A stretch of 64,000 bases of DNA from Deltaproteobacteria bacterium HGW-Deltaproteobacteria-4 (lineage in GTDB: Bacteria > Desulfobacterota > Desulfuromonadia > Desulfuromonadales > UBA2197): assembly GCA_002841765.1 (NCBI GenBank), contig PHAV01000003.1, positions 124,001 to 188,000 on the forward strand. The letters run 5' to 3'. The translations under genes were made by a program, and so were the position numbers. Position 1 is the stretch's first letter. Every line of letters begins with the position of its first letter. The notes beneath the pieces were generated by a model. It was not told where the DNA came from, ran no database searches, and was given only the letters and a program-made list of their open reading frames with translations. Below are positions 15,408-23,381 of this stretch, one piece after another.

Positions 15408-15523
15408 TACGGAATTTTTTTATTCGCACCAGGAAGGAAGCCGTTTGGGTGGCTGGAGTGATTACCGCCTGCCGCACGAGATTATGCTGAAAAAGTCGGT
15501 GCTGATGCCGTGCAGTACTGAGT
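15408..15523 (+). pseudogene. Decayed copy of the gltB 3' end
   Basis: This stretch matches the last 40 codons of the gltB gene at 1-2763 but is broken by frameshifts. TATTCGCACCAGGAAG parallels gltB CATTCGCATCAGGAAG; one frame reads EAVWVAGVITACRTRL against EADWLATVIAACRSRF; another reads LMPCSTE against the gltB terminus LMPRSTE. The TAG stop of gltB is TGG here. A 50-codon frame from ATG 15338 with an AAGGAG site runs through part of it, but its beginning does not resemble gltB. It is best explained as the tail of a lost gltB duplicate or a rearrangement scar. It is followed by a terminator at 15560. Confidence 0.7.
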
Positions 15524-15559
15524 GGAAGAGTAACCGGGAGACGCACCTGTTTTTCACAC

Positions 15560-15588
15560 AAAAGGTGGCCAATTGGCCGCCTTTTGTT
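15560..15588 (+). terminator. Intrinsic terminator behind the gltB remnant
   Basis: AAAAGGTGGCC and GGCCGCCTTTT form an 11-bp stem (one G-T) around AATT, ending in a T-run. The A-run on the other side lets it work in both directions; on the minus strand it would end the transcript of the UspA gene, whose stop is at 15650. Confidence 0.75.
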
Positions 15589-15649
15589 GTATCAGATCAA
15601 ATTTTTGTCACAAAAAACCAGAGACCAGAGCTGTTGTTGCGCTCGTCAT

Positions 15650-16126
15650 CTAAGGGCGTTCGCCGATGACCCAGAGGGCGAGGGGGGCTTTATGTATGAG
15701 ATCGTGCGACACGCTCCCTTGTAACATCTCCTGCACCAGCGACAGACCGCGGCGGCCGACGACGATGGTATCGCAGTCCTGTTCCAGCGCTTCATCGATG
15801 ATATCCAGGGCGACGCCGCGCCGCAGCGGCTTGGCCGAAGTCTGCACCTGTGCGGCGGGAAAACCGTTATCCACCAGGAGGTTAGTGATCTCCTGAAAAA
15901 AGTTCTGAACCTGCTGGACTTCCTGTTGATGGTCCTCGCCGCCATGCACTTCAAGCGGGGCGCTATCACTCAGCTTCTCCATTTCGCGACTATCGTAGGG
16001 GATTCCGGTCATCACCGAAAAGAGGGTGACTTCACAGCCGGGCAGATATGGGGCTACGGTCGCCAGATACTCTGCGGCACTTTTCGAGGGGGGGGAACAG
16101 TCAACGGCAAATAGCACTTTCCTCAC
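15650..16126 (-). CDS. Universal stress protein, UspA family
   Basis: A 158-residue UspA-fold protein. The N-terminus KVLFAVDCSPPSKSAAEYL provides the conserved Asp, and the C-terminal GRRGLSLVQEMLQGSVS fits the ATP-binding pattern G-2x-G-9x-G-S/T exactly, so it is of the ATP-binding type. Such proteins rise under starvation or stress and often accompany transporters. The gene lies 44 bases downstream of the last gene of the antiporter operon on the same strand and may be its final member; a link to ion stress is inferred from that. Confidence 0.88.
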   Translation of the reverse strand: MRKVLFAVDCSPPSKSAAEYLATVAPYLPGCEVTLFSVMTGIPYDSREMEKLSDSAPLEVHGGEDHQQEVQQVQNFFQEITNLLVDNGFPAAQVQTSAKPLRRGVALDIIDEALEQDCDTIVVGRRGLSLVQEMLQGSVSHDLIHKAPLALWVIGERP

Positions 16127-16169
16127 GTTTTATCTCCTTGTGTGGACGGCAAGGGGGGCAGTTACCCGC

Positions 16170-17933
16170 TTACAGGAAGAACAAAAAGGACATCAGCGCC
16201 AGAAAGAGGACCGCCAGGAGTACGCCACCGCCGACCGGGTAGGCGCTGCGTTCACAGCGGCCGGAAAATTCGTCCGCAGGGACATCCTTGCCAATCATCT
16301 TGTAGTAGGGCGCAGCGAACAAGGCGTGCAAGCGGTCGGCGGGATCGACAAAGAAGCGGGCCAGGGCTGCCGGCAGGCGCCGGACAAAGAGCTGGTCGCC
16401 CCAGCTGTTCAGGCGGTTGAAGCTCCGCTCGGCGATGCCGTAGAACAATCGGCCACCCTTACGGTAAAACCAGTCGGCATCGAGATTGATCGAACGAATC
16501 TCGGCCGGGTAAATTCCCGACAACAGCAACAGTGAAAAGGCCAGAGCCGAGAAGAAGAGGAGCTGGGTCTGGGAAATGACGTGTGAAACGGTATAGGGCT
16601 GATAATCGGTGGGGAAGGGGAGCAGATTGTAAAGGTATTGCGGGAAGCAGCCGATGAAGATGCAGAGGGCAGCGGTCATCCCCATGGCAAGGAGCATGTG
16701 GCGTGGCGCTTCCTGGCAGCGAATGCCGGAGTCGTGGGAAAAAAAAGCGAAAAAAGGGATTTTGATGCCGGCGTGGTGAAAGACGCCGGCCGAGGCAAAG
16801 AGGAGGACAAACCAGACAAAGCGCAGATCCCCGAGGGCGGCGGCTTCCATGACCATCGATTTGCTGACAAAGCCGCTGAAAAGGGGAAAGGCGGAGATCG
16901 ATGCCGCGCCGACGATGCAAAAGGCACAGGTCCAGGGCATGGATTTGTAGAGTCCCCCGAGATCGGTGGCGTTGATTTTGCCGGTGCGATACAGCACCGC
17001 CCCCATCGTCATGAAGAGCAGTCCCTTGAAGAGGATGTCGTTAAAGGCGTGGGCCACCGCGCCATTGATGGAGAGGGCGGTGCCGATGCCGATCCCCACC
17101 ACCATAAAGCCGACTTGGTTGATCAGGCTGTAGGCCAGAACCCGGCGCAGGTCGTTCTCGATAACAGCATAAAAGATCGGAAAGGCGGCCATTGCGGTGC
17201 CGATCCAGATCAATTCGCTGGTGCCGGGAAAAGATCTGGCCAGGGCATAGATCGCCACCTTGGTGGTGAAGGCCGAAAGGAAGACGGTACCGGTGACGGT
17301 CGACTCCGGGTAAGCGTCAGTGAGCCAGGGGTGCAGCAGCGGCCAGGCACAGTTGACCCCGAAACCGATAAAGATCAGCCAGGAAGCAGGGGTCGCCAGA
17401 CCGATGTAAGCGAACTTGGCGCTGCCGGTCTGCTGTACCTGTAAAATAATCCCGGCGAGGAGGCAGAGACCGCCGGCGACGTGGACCATGAAGTAGCGAA
17501 AGCCGGCTCCGAGGGCGGCGGGAGTCCGCCGCGCCATGATCAGGAAGGTGGCGCAAATGGTGAGGAGTTCCCAAAAGACGAAGAGCGAAAAGAGATCTCC
17601 GGAAAAGACTGCTCCGAGGGCGGCCGCGGCATAGATCAGCGAAGCGACGTTCTGGACCTTGTCGGCCACATGCAAGGCATAAAGGACAGAGAGGAAGGTG
17701 ATGAGGTGAAAAATTATGCCGAAGATATAACTGAGACGATCAACCCGGCCGAGGATGATTTCATGGCCAAAAAAGCTGGTGACCCAGTGGTTTCCTTCGG
17801 GGATCAGCAGGAAGTTAACGAAGCTCACCACGGGCAGGAGCAGCATCCAGCTGTTCCTGATCTTCCCTTTGAGAAAGGGGACGACCAGGGCACCGACCAT
17901 CAGCAGGAGAAAAGGGGGCAAAGCGCTAATCAT
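16170..17933 (-). CDS. Third pump-type antiporter subunit (MrpD/NuoL-M-N family), extended
   Basis: A 587-residue polytopic membrane protein of the proton-conducting transporter family. The conserved Glu helix appears as LFVFWELLTICATFLIM, and charged residues inside later helices (for example FTTKVAIYALARSF) fit the proton path. Compared with the other two subunits of this operon it has about 90 extra residues, including the polar stretch RSINLDADWFYRKGGRLFY and a last hydrophobic helix at the C-terminus, similar in outline to NuoL-type C-terminal extensions. It overlaps the upstream 101-residue gene by 8 bases and is the last antiporter gene of the operon. It is probably a separate ion-pumping unit of the complex. 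Confidence 0.85.
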   Translation of the reverse strand: MISALPPFLLLMVGALVVPFLKGKIRNSWMLLLPVVSFVNFLLIPEGNHWVTSFFGHEIILGRVDRLSYIFGIIFHLITFLSVLYALHVADKVQNVASLIYAAAALGAVFSGDLFSLFVFWELLTICATFLIMARRTPAALGAGFRYFMVHVAGGLCLLAGIILQVQQTGSAKFAYIGLATPASWLIFIGFGVNCAWPLLHPWLTDAYPESTVTGTVFLSAFTTKVAIYALARSFPGTSELIWIGTAMAAFPIFYAVIENDLRRVLAYSLINQVGFMVVGIGIGTALSINGAVAHAFNDILFKGLLFMTMGAVLYRTGKINATDLGGLYKSMPWTCAFCIVGAASISAFPLFSGFVSKSMVMEAAALGDLRFVWFVLLFASAGVFHHAGIKIPFFAFFSHDSGIRCQEAPRHMLLAMGMTAALCIFIGCFPQYLYNLLPFPTDYQPYTVSHVISQTQLLFFSALAFSLLLLSGIYPAEIRSINLDADWFYRKGGRLFYGIAERSFNRLNSWGDQLFVRRLPAALARFFVDPADRLHALFAAPYYKMIGKDVPADEFSGRCERSAYPVGGGVLLAVLFLALMSFLFFL

Positions 17934-18231
17934 AATGATTCTCTTTACGCATCACGAGGGGGCGCAGGATGTATTTGGCCACAAGGACGAGGATGACACA
18001 GGCGACAAACCCGTAAAGGGAGTAGAAGCCGAAGCGATCCTCCCAGGGGAAGATGGCATGCTTGTGGTAAATCAGGTCGGTGGCAAAAAGAAGGATGACA
18101 CAAGTGTAAAAGATGTAGAGCAGTCGCTGCACATTGCGGGGGTTGTCAAAGACACCCAGCTTCTCCGCGAGCGGGGCGGACGAGGTGTCAGTCTGCTCCG
18201 CCGGCGGCGGATTATTCGGGGATACTGGCAT
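17926..18231 (-). CDS. Small two-helix membrane protein of the antiporter operon
   Basis: A 101-residue protein with a Pro-rich polar N-terminus and two predicted membrane helices (about 38-56, LLYIFYTCVILLFATDLIY, and about 70-90, SLYGFVACVILVLVAKYIL) joined by HKHAIFPWEDRFGF. I do not recognise a named family. It is locked between two operon genes, 9 bases after the 43-residue peptide and overlapping the next pump subunit by 8 bases, so it is very likely a true accessory subunit or assembly factor of the antiporter. The polar loop with His, Glu and Asp would lie near the membrane surface. Confidence 0.8.
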   Translation of the reverse strand: MPVSPNNPPPAEQTDTSSAPLAEKLGVFDNPRNVQRLLYIFYTCVILLFATDLIYHKHAIFPWEDRFGFYSLYGFVACVILVLVAKYILRPLVMRKENHYD

Positions 18232-18240
18232 TGCCGACTC

Positions 18241-18372
18241 CTACAGAGTGTCGAAAAGAATCCACGCGAGGTAGAGGGTTCCGAGTGTAAAGATGATGAG
18301 AAAGGCCGGCAGGTAACCCGGCACCGGTTCATGATCCAGAATCATCTTTTCTTCGTGTTGATGATCGCTCAT
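18241..18372 (-). CDS. 43-residue single-helix membrane peptide of the antiporter operon
   Basis: A very short gene whose product has a His/Glu/Asp-rich start (MSDHQHEEKMILDHEP) and one membrane helix (LPAFLIIFTLGTLYLAWILF). The open frame extends upstream, but ATG 18372 with AGGAAAA upstream avoids overlap with the neighbour and starts a sensible product. It sits 23 bases after one pump subunit and 9 bases before the 101-residue protein on the same strand. The composition resembles small single-helix subunits of respiratory complexes. I infer a structural subunit; no family is known to me. Confidence 0.65.
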   Translation of the reverse strand: MSDHQHEEKMILDHEPVPGYLPAFLIIFTLGTLYLAWILFDTL

Positions 18373-18395
18373 GGTCGTTTTCCTGGCGTCGCGAC

Positions 18396-19865
18396 TTATG
18401 AAAGGGCGAGCTGAATCAGGCGCAAGAAAGTGCCGGGATAAAAGAAGAGGAGCAGCGAGCCGAGGGCCGTGATCGTCAGCGGGACAAGGCACCAAAGGGG
18501 CGCTTCCTGAATGCCTTCACCCTCGTCGCCGCTTTTCGCCGGGGCAAAGAAGCCGCGGTAAACAAACGGGAAGAAGTACGCGGCATTGAGCAGGGAACTG
18601 ATCAGCAGCACCGCCACCAGAACCAGTTGGTCGGCCTGCACCGCTCCGATCACCAGTTGCCACTTGCTGAGGAACCCACCGAGTGGCGGCATACCGATGA
18701 TGCTGAGAGAGCCGAGAAAGAAAGCAAAATAGGTGATCGGCATCTTCCGGCCGAGGCCATCCATTTCGCTGATGTACTTTTTATGGCTGGCGACATAGAT
18801 GGCACCGGCACAAAAGAAGAGAGTGATCTTGCCAAAGGCGTGCATGGCGATGTGCAGCAATCCCCCGGTCATTCCCGCCGCCGAGAGCATGCCGGCGCCG
18901 AGGATCATGTAGGAGAGTTGGCCGATGGTCGAATAGGCCAGACGCCGCTTGAGGTTGTCCTGAGTCAGGGCGATCAGCGAGGCGGCGAGGATGGTCACAG
19001 AGACAAAGTAGGTCAGGGCGATGCCGAGATCGAGGGAGCGCAGCAGATCCGGGCCGAGGATGTCGAAGATTACGCGCAAAATCGAGAAGACCCCGACCTT
19101 GACAACGGCGACGCCATGGAGAAAGCTGCTGACCGGGGTCGGGGCGACCATCGCCGCCGGCAGCCAGCCGTGGAAGGGCATGATCCCAGCCTTGGCGAAA
19201 CCGGCGACAAAGAGGACGAGCAGGAGGGCGACGGTCCCCGGCGCTACCCCGGTGCCACTCAGGATCCCCCCGGAGGTGAAGTCAAGGGTGCCGGCGATGG
19301 CGTAGACGATGAGCATGGCCGGCAGGGCAAAGCCGATGGAGGTGCCGAGGATATAGGTGAGGTACTTGCGCCCGGAGACCTTCGCCTCGGCGTTGCGCTC
19401 ATGCGTCACGAGCGGATAGGTGGAGAGGGAGAGCATCTCGTAAAAGAGATAAAGGGTGAGCAGGTTGGCGGAGAAGGCGACACCGATGGTGGCGGAGATC
19501 GCGACCGCAAAGGAGGCATAATAACGGGTCTGGTCATGCTCCTGCAGCGCCCGCATGTAGCCGATGGAGTAAATAGAGGTGCAGATCCACAGGAAAGAGG
19601 CGACCAGGGCGAAGAACATCCCCATCGCGTCGACCCGCAGCTGAAAGGGGACACCCGGGATCAGTTCGGCCAGGGTGAAGACAAACCCGTCGCCGGCCAG
19701 CACGGTCGGCAACATGGTCAGGACCAGCAGGAACTTGCCGACGGCGATCAGCAGGGTCACGCTTTCCCGCAGGTTCGGGCGGCGATTAGCGAGAATGATG
19801 AAGATGGCGCCGATTAATGAAATCCCGACCGCAGCCACCGGTAACAATGAAGTGATGATATTCAT
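18396..19865 (-). CDS. Second pump-type antiporter subunit (NuoM/MrpD family)
   Basis: A 489-residue polytopic protein of the proton-conducting transporter family with about 14 helices. The conserved Glu lies in LLTLYLFYEMLSLSTYPLV, and FAKAGIMPFHGWLPAAMVAPTPVS is the hallmark Lys-bearing helix and following loop. Its general look is closer to NuoM than to MrpD. It follows the MrpD gene by 15 bases. In Mbh-type complexes this position would be taken by the hydrogenase module; here a further pump subunit stands instead. Confidence 0.88.
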   Translation of the reverse strand: MNIITSLLPVAAVGISLIGAIFIILANRRPNLRESVTLLIAVGKFLLVLTMLPTVLAGDGFVFTLAELIPGVPFQLRVDAMGMFFALVASFLWICTSIYSIGYMRALQEHDQTRYYASFAVAISATIGVAFSANLLTLYLFYEMLSLSTYPLVTHERNAEAKVSGRKYLTYILGTSIGFALPAMLIVYAIAGTLDFTSGGILSGTGVAPGTVALLLVLFVAGFAKAGIMPFHGWLPAAMVAPTPVSSFLHGVAVVKVGVFSILRVIFDILGPDLLRSLDLGIALTYFVSVTILAASLIALTQDNLKRRLAYSTIGQLSYMILGAGMLSAAGMTGGLLHIAMHAFGKITLFFCAGAIYVASHKKYISEMDGLGRKMPITYFAFFLGSLSIIGMPPLGGFLSKWQLVIGAVQADQLVLVAVLLISSLLNAAYFFPFVYRGFFAPAKSGDEGEGIQEAPLWCLVPLTITALGSLLLFFYPGTFLRLIQLALS

Positions 19866-19880
19866 GATTCCTCGTGACCG

Positions 19881-21371
19881 CTAGAAGCCAGCCGGCAGAG
19901 CCGGGATAATCAGGTGCTCGACCAGCGGTCCGACCGCCAGGCCGATGGCCAGCAATGCCACTGCAGACAGGAGGAGAGGGCTGAGCTGCCAGGCGCAGGC
20001 TTCCTGGCGCGGCATATCGGCACCATGGCCATGCTCGCCGCCCCCCTGAAAATAAGCGATTTCAATAATACGAAAGAAGAGAATGGCGTTGACCAGACTG
20101 CTGATCAGCAGGGCGGCCACGTAAATCCAGGCCCAGGGGCCGGCCTGTATGCCACCGAGAATCAGATACCACTTGCTGAAGAAGCCGGCCGTGGGCGGGA
20201 CGCCGATCATCGAAAAGGCACCGATGGTGAAGGCAGCCATGGTTAGCGGCATGCGCCGGTAAAGTCCCTGCATCGACGCGAGTTTGCTGTCGCCGAGGCG
20301 AAAGACGATGGCCGACGCAGCGAGGAAGAGACAGAGGGTCATCAGGGCATCATTGACGATGTGCAGAATCGCTCCGGTCATCCCCGGGGTGTTGGCCAGC
20401 CAGACGCCCCCGACCATGTAGCCGACTTCGGCGACGATGATGTAGGACAGCATCCGTTTGAGATCAGTCTGCGCCAACGCCAGCCCCGAGGCGATCAGGA
20501 TCGCCAGGGCTGCGGCCCAGACGATGAGGTGCTGTACGCCGACGTGCTGAAAGAAGGCATAATCCGGGGAGAAGATGGAGAAGATGATGCGGATCATCAG
20601 GAAGACCGAGACTTTGGTCATCAGCGGAGCGATCAGGACGCTGGTGCTGGAGGGTGCAAGGGAATAGGCGTTCGGCAGCCAGCCGTGCAGCGGCAGGAAG
20701 GCCATCTTGATCCAGACGCCGACCAGCAGGAAGGCAAAGGCCGTCGCCACCGAGATCGAGCCGTACATGCCGGGGAGGATGCTCTGGATGTCGGCCATGT
20801 TCAGTGAGCCAGTGAGCATGTAGAGATAACCGACGCCGAGGAGATAGAAGCAGGCGCCGATCGTCCCCATGATGATGTAGTTGAAGCTGGCCAGCGGCGC
20901 CCGCCCTTTGCCCATGGCGATCAGGCAGTAGGTGGTGATCGAGGTGATCTCCAGCAGGACATAAAGGTTGAAGGCGTCGCCGGTAACCACCAGGCCGAGG
21001 AGTCCGGCGATGAGGATCAGATAGAGGGTGAAGAAGAGATGTTCCCGTCCGGGTAGCTCTTGACGGGCACTGGCCAGAGCTGAAAAGGTCGCCAACAGCG
21101 CCACTGCGGCGATCAACACCAGCATCAAGGCCGAGAGGGGGTCGATGACCAGTTCGATGCCCCAGGGAGCCCGCCAGCCGCCGACCGTGTAGTGGATGGT
21201 GCCGTGCGTCAGTACCTGCTGCAAGACCAGCAGGGCGCTGATGGTGGAAAAGGTCAGGGCGCCCAGGGAGAGGACCGCTACCGAGCCGCGCCAGAAGCGA
21301 CCGGCGAGATTGACGAAAAAAGCGGTCAGCAGAGGGGCCGCTAAAACATAAAGGGGGAGGTTGCTAGTCAT
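19881..21371 (-). CDS. mrpD: Mrp antiporter subunit D
   Basis: A 496-residue member of the proton-conducting transporter family in the MrpD/MbhH position, directly after MrpC (4-base overlap). The conserved Glu is in DAFNLYVLLEITSITTYCL and the Lys helix and loop in IKMAFLPLHGWLPNAYSLAP. About 14 membrane helices are expected. The C-terminal part has a His-rich loop (GGGEHGHGADMP) that is unusual for the family and could bind metal, but may be only a flexible linker. It should form one of the cation/proton channels of the complex. Confidence 0.9.
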   Translation of the reverse strand: MTSNLPLYVLAAPLLTAFFVNLAGRFWRGSVAVLSLGALTFSTISALLVLQQVLTHGTIHYTVGGWRAPWGIELVIDPLSALMLVLIAAVALLATFSALASARQELPGREHLFFTLYLILIAGLLGLVVTGDAFNLYVLLEITSITTYCLIAMGKGRAPLASFNYIIMGTIGACFYLLGVGYLYMLTGSLNMADIQSILPGMYGSISVATAFAFLLVGVWIKMAFLPLHGWLPNAYSLAPSSTSVLIAPLMTKVSVFLMIRIIFSIFSPDYAFFQHVGVQHLIVWAAALAILIASGLALAQTDLKRMLSYIIVAEVGYMVGGVWLANTPGMTGAILHIVNDALMTLCLFLAASAIVFRLGDSKLASMQGLYRRMPLTMAAFTIGAFSMIGVPPTAGFFSKWYLILGGIQAGPWAWIYVAALLISSLVNAILFFRIIEIAYFQGGGEHGHGADMPRQEACAWQLSPLLLSAVALLAIGLAVGPLVEHLIIPALPAGF

Positions 21372-21760
21372 GAGCGACCAATCTTGTCGAGGATTTCGTC
21401 TTCTTCCAGGGTTCCGTATTGCTTGTAGATACGTTGCATCACCGCCAGGGCGACACCGGTGACACTGACCGAGACGACGATGGCGGTGAGCATCAGGACG
21501 TGCGGCAGGGGATTTACCACCTCCGCCACCTTGACGGCTCCGGCCAGGGCCGCCTCTTTGTCGAGGATCGGGATGCCGCCGCCGCGCTTGGCCCCCATGG
21601 AGACATAGAAGAGAATAATGGCGGTTTGGAAGATATTCATCCCCAACAGTTTTTTGACCAGATTACGTTTGCCGATCATGGCGTAGAAGCCGATCATCAT
21701 CAGCACGACATAAAGCCAGTAATTGTATTTTGCGACCACTTCGCCCAGCATCGATTCCAT
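21368..21760 (-). CDS. mrpC: Mrp antiporter subunit C (NuoK-like)
   Basis: A 130-residue NuoK-like protein with three membrane helices. LLGMNIFQTAIILFYVSMG and LPHVLMLTAIVVSVSVTGVA are the typical MrpC/MbhG segments. The stop of the preceding mrpB is only 2 bases away and its own stop overlaps the mrpD start by 4 bases, so translation is coupled. Confidence 0.9.
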   Translation of the reverse strand: MESMLGEVVAKYNYWLYVVLMMIGFYAMIGKRNLVKKLLGMNIFQTAIILFYVSMGAKRGGGIPILDKEAALAGAVKVAEVVNPLPHVLMLTAIVVSVSVTGVALAVMQRIYKQYGTLEEDEILDKIGRS

Positions 21761-21761
21761 G

Positions 21762-22238
21762 CTATAGCCCTTCTTCCATCTGGCCGCCGGAGGCCATGTC
21801 CCAGTAAATAGAGAGCATGATGCACATGACTCCCAGTCCGACGCCGACCTCTACAAGAAAAATACCGAGCGAGCGCCACTCAATCGGATCGATGGGGAGC
21901 AGGCGGGTGAGGATACTGTAGTCGAGAAAGTAGCCGCCGAGCAGCGCACATAAAGTTGCAATGCCGGTATAGATCAATGCACCGATGTTGGCGAGAATGG
22001 CGTTGGTGCGGATCGGGAAGTAGCGTTTGCTGGTCGGCAGGTCGTAGCCGAGGGCAATGAGAATAAAGGCCGCGCCGAGCAGCACCCCTCCCTGGAAGCC
22101 GCCGCCCGGGCTGTAGTGCCCGTGCACAATGACGTAGAGGCCAAAGATCTGGATGAACGGCACTGTCAGGCGGATCGTCGTCTGCAGAATCAGATTGTCG
22201 CCACCGTCGTCCTTGGCGAGTTCCTGTAAGCTCTTCAT
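21762..22238 (-). CDS. mrpB: Mrp antiporter subunit B (MnhB domain)
   Basis: A 158-residue MnhB-family protein with four helices. The family mark HGHYSPGGGFQGGVLLG is intact, as in [13 protein letters not shown] of the second antiporter's MrpB at 52967-53377. It overlaps the MbhE-like gene by 4 bases. It carries a longer polar N-terminus (KSLQELAKDDGGDN) than the second copy. Confidence 0.9.
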   Translation of the reverse strand: MKSLQELAKDDGGDNLILQTTIRLTVPFIQIFGLYVIVHGHYSPGGGFQGGVLLGAAFILIALGYDLPTSKRYFPIRTNAILANIGALIYTGIATLCALLGGYFLDYSILTRLLPIDPIEWRSLGIFLVEVGVGLGVMCIMLSIYWDMASGGQMEEGL

Positions 22239-22507
22239 GAATCACTCCGTCGCAACACCGCCACCACCCCCATGCCGGCGCAATAGATGACCACCAGTTC
22301 GAACATGGTGTCATAGCCCCGATAATCGCCGAGAACGGCGGTGACCAGGTTCGGCACATGGGTTTCCTTGACGGCCTGCTCGATATAGTACGTCGAGAGA
22401 TGGCTGTTGGGCGGCGACTTCGGATCTCCCCAAGGGGCGAAGTCAGCCGTGCCGTAAAGGAGGATGGCGCCGGTCAGGATGGTCGCCAGCAGGGCCAGGG
22501 TTTTCAA
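22235..22507 (-). CDS. MbhE-like subunit, split-off part of the MrpA C-terminus
   Basis: A 90-residue protein with two helices and the motif NLVTAVLGDYRGYDTMFELVV, matching the MbhE domain that in ordinary MrpA is the last part of a large fused subunit (compare [19 protein letters not shown] in the MrpA at 50667-52970). As a separate gene it follows the pattern of archaeal Mbh operons, where mbhD and mbhE are individual genes. It overlaps its neighbours by 4 bases on both sides. Confidence 0.85.
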   Translation of the reverse strand: MKTLALLATILTGAILLYGTADFAPWGDPKSPPNSHLSTYYIEQAVKETHVPNLVTAVLGDYRGYDTMFELVVIYCAGMGVVAVLRRSDS

Positions 22508-22749
22508 TCCTTACTCCTTCGTGTTGTGCGGAAGATGGCGGCAATGAAGAGGATGGTGCTGATGCCGGCGCCGACCGTTGCCTCGGTGAAAGCGACATCG
22601 ACCGCCCCCATCTCTGCCCATAACAAGCACAGAAGAAAGCTGTAGGCGCCAAAGACGATGGCCGCCCCGAGCAGGTCGCGAACGGTTATGGTGGCAATCG
22701 CACAGATGACGACCATCAGCAGAATCAACAGGTCGAGTTGCCAGATCAT
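22504..22749 (-). CDS. DUF4040 (MbhD-like) antiporter subunit
   Basis: An 81-residue protein with three helices and the DUF4040 signature DLLGAAIVFGAYSFLLCL and MGAVDVAFTEATVGAG. In canonical MrpA this domain follows the NuoL-like part; here it is a free-standing gene between mrpG and the MbhE-like gene. The Asp/Glu pair in VDVAFTEA lies in the membrane and is likely part of the ion path. Confidence 0.85.
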   Translation of the reverse strand: MIWQLDLLILLMVVICAIATITVRDLLGAAIVFGAYSFLLCLLWAEMGAVDVAFTEATVGAGISTILFIAAIFRTTRRSKD

Positions 22750-23069
22750 GAGTGTTTCTGCTCCTTGGTCCAGGGTTCGACGCCGACCACCAGCGCCGCC
22801 TTGGTGAGGGCGTGGGTCGCTGTCGGACTGGTAATGGAGATGAAGGCGACGATCGCCAGAATCTTCAGGCTGACCAGCAGGTTACCAAAAGAGAAGTCGT
22901 GGAGATTAAAGAGGGCCACAGCCAGCAGCACCAGGAAGGCCGCCAGTGTGTCGCATTTACCGGCGGCATGCAATCGGGTGTAAAAATCGGGAAAGCGCAA
23001 GATGCCGATCGTACCGATGGCAAAAAAGAAGACGCCGGCAATGAGCAGCACGGAAACCAGAATGGTCAT
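22746..23069 (-). CDS. mrpG: Mrp antiporter subunit G
   Basis: A 107-residue three-helix protein of the MnhG family: FFAIGTIGILRFPDFYTRLHAAGKCDTL and FISITSPTATHALTKAA are diagnostic. It overlaps the DUF4040 gene by 4 bases and starts 1 base after mrpF. Confidence 0.9.
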   Translation of the reverse strand: MTILVSVLLIAGVFFFAIGTIGILRFPDFYTRLHAAGKCDTLAAFLVLLAVALFNLHDFSFGNLLVSLKILAIVAFISITSPTATHALTKAALVVGVEPWTKEQKHS

Positions 23070-23070
23070 A

Positions 23071-23376
23071 TCAGGCGGCCTCCTTTTCCTTGATCAGTTC
23101 ATCCTGCAGGTGAACACTTTTACGCCGCAGGAAGAATTTGGTGGCACCAAGGGTGGCGATAAAGTTGAGCAAGGCATAAGCAATGGCAATATCGACGAAC
23201 ATACCGACCTGGCCGTAAAGGAGACCAATCAGCAGCAGAACAATCGTTGTTTTGGTGCCGATGACATTGACTCCGACGATACGGTCAAGGACGGTCGGCC
23301 CTCCCACGACCCGTATCAGGGAAAGTAGGATCAGCAGCAGCAGGGCAATGGCGGCGGCGAGAAAAACCGTGGACAT
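23071..23376 (-). CDS. mrpF: Mrp antiporter subunit F
   Basis: A 101-residue three-helix protein of the MrpF/PhaF family, recognised by IRVVGGPTVLDRIVGVNVIGT and a second helix with a conserved Asp (GMFVDIAIAYALLNF). It lies 5 bases after mrpE and 1 base before mrpG. Confidence 0.9.
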   Translation of the reverse strand: MSTVFLAAAIALLLLILLSLIRVVGGPTVLDRIVGVNVIGTKTTIVLLLIGLLYGQVGMFVDIAIAYALLNFIATLGATKFFLRRKSVHLQDELIKEKEAA

Positions 23377-23381
23377 CTTTG

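Noticed and set aside
15354-15461. Small hydrophobic frame LDRQVAVIYLVAALICGTYG before the gltB remnant
   Set aside because: It reads like a membrane helix but has no ATG/GTG start, its possible ribosome site is 21 bases from the TTG, and it runs into the gltB-derived sequence out of frame; it may be part of another broken gene.
18627-19817. 396-codon open frame on the plus strand
   Set aside because: Antisense of a 14-helix pump subunit; the product is Gly/Asp/Arg-rich without any motif.
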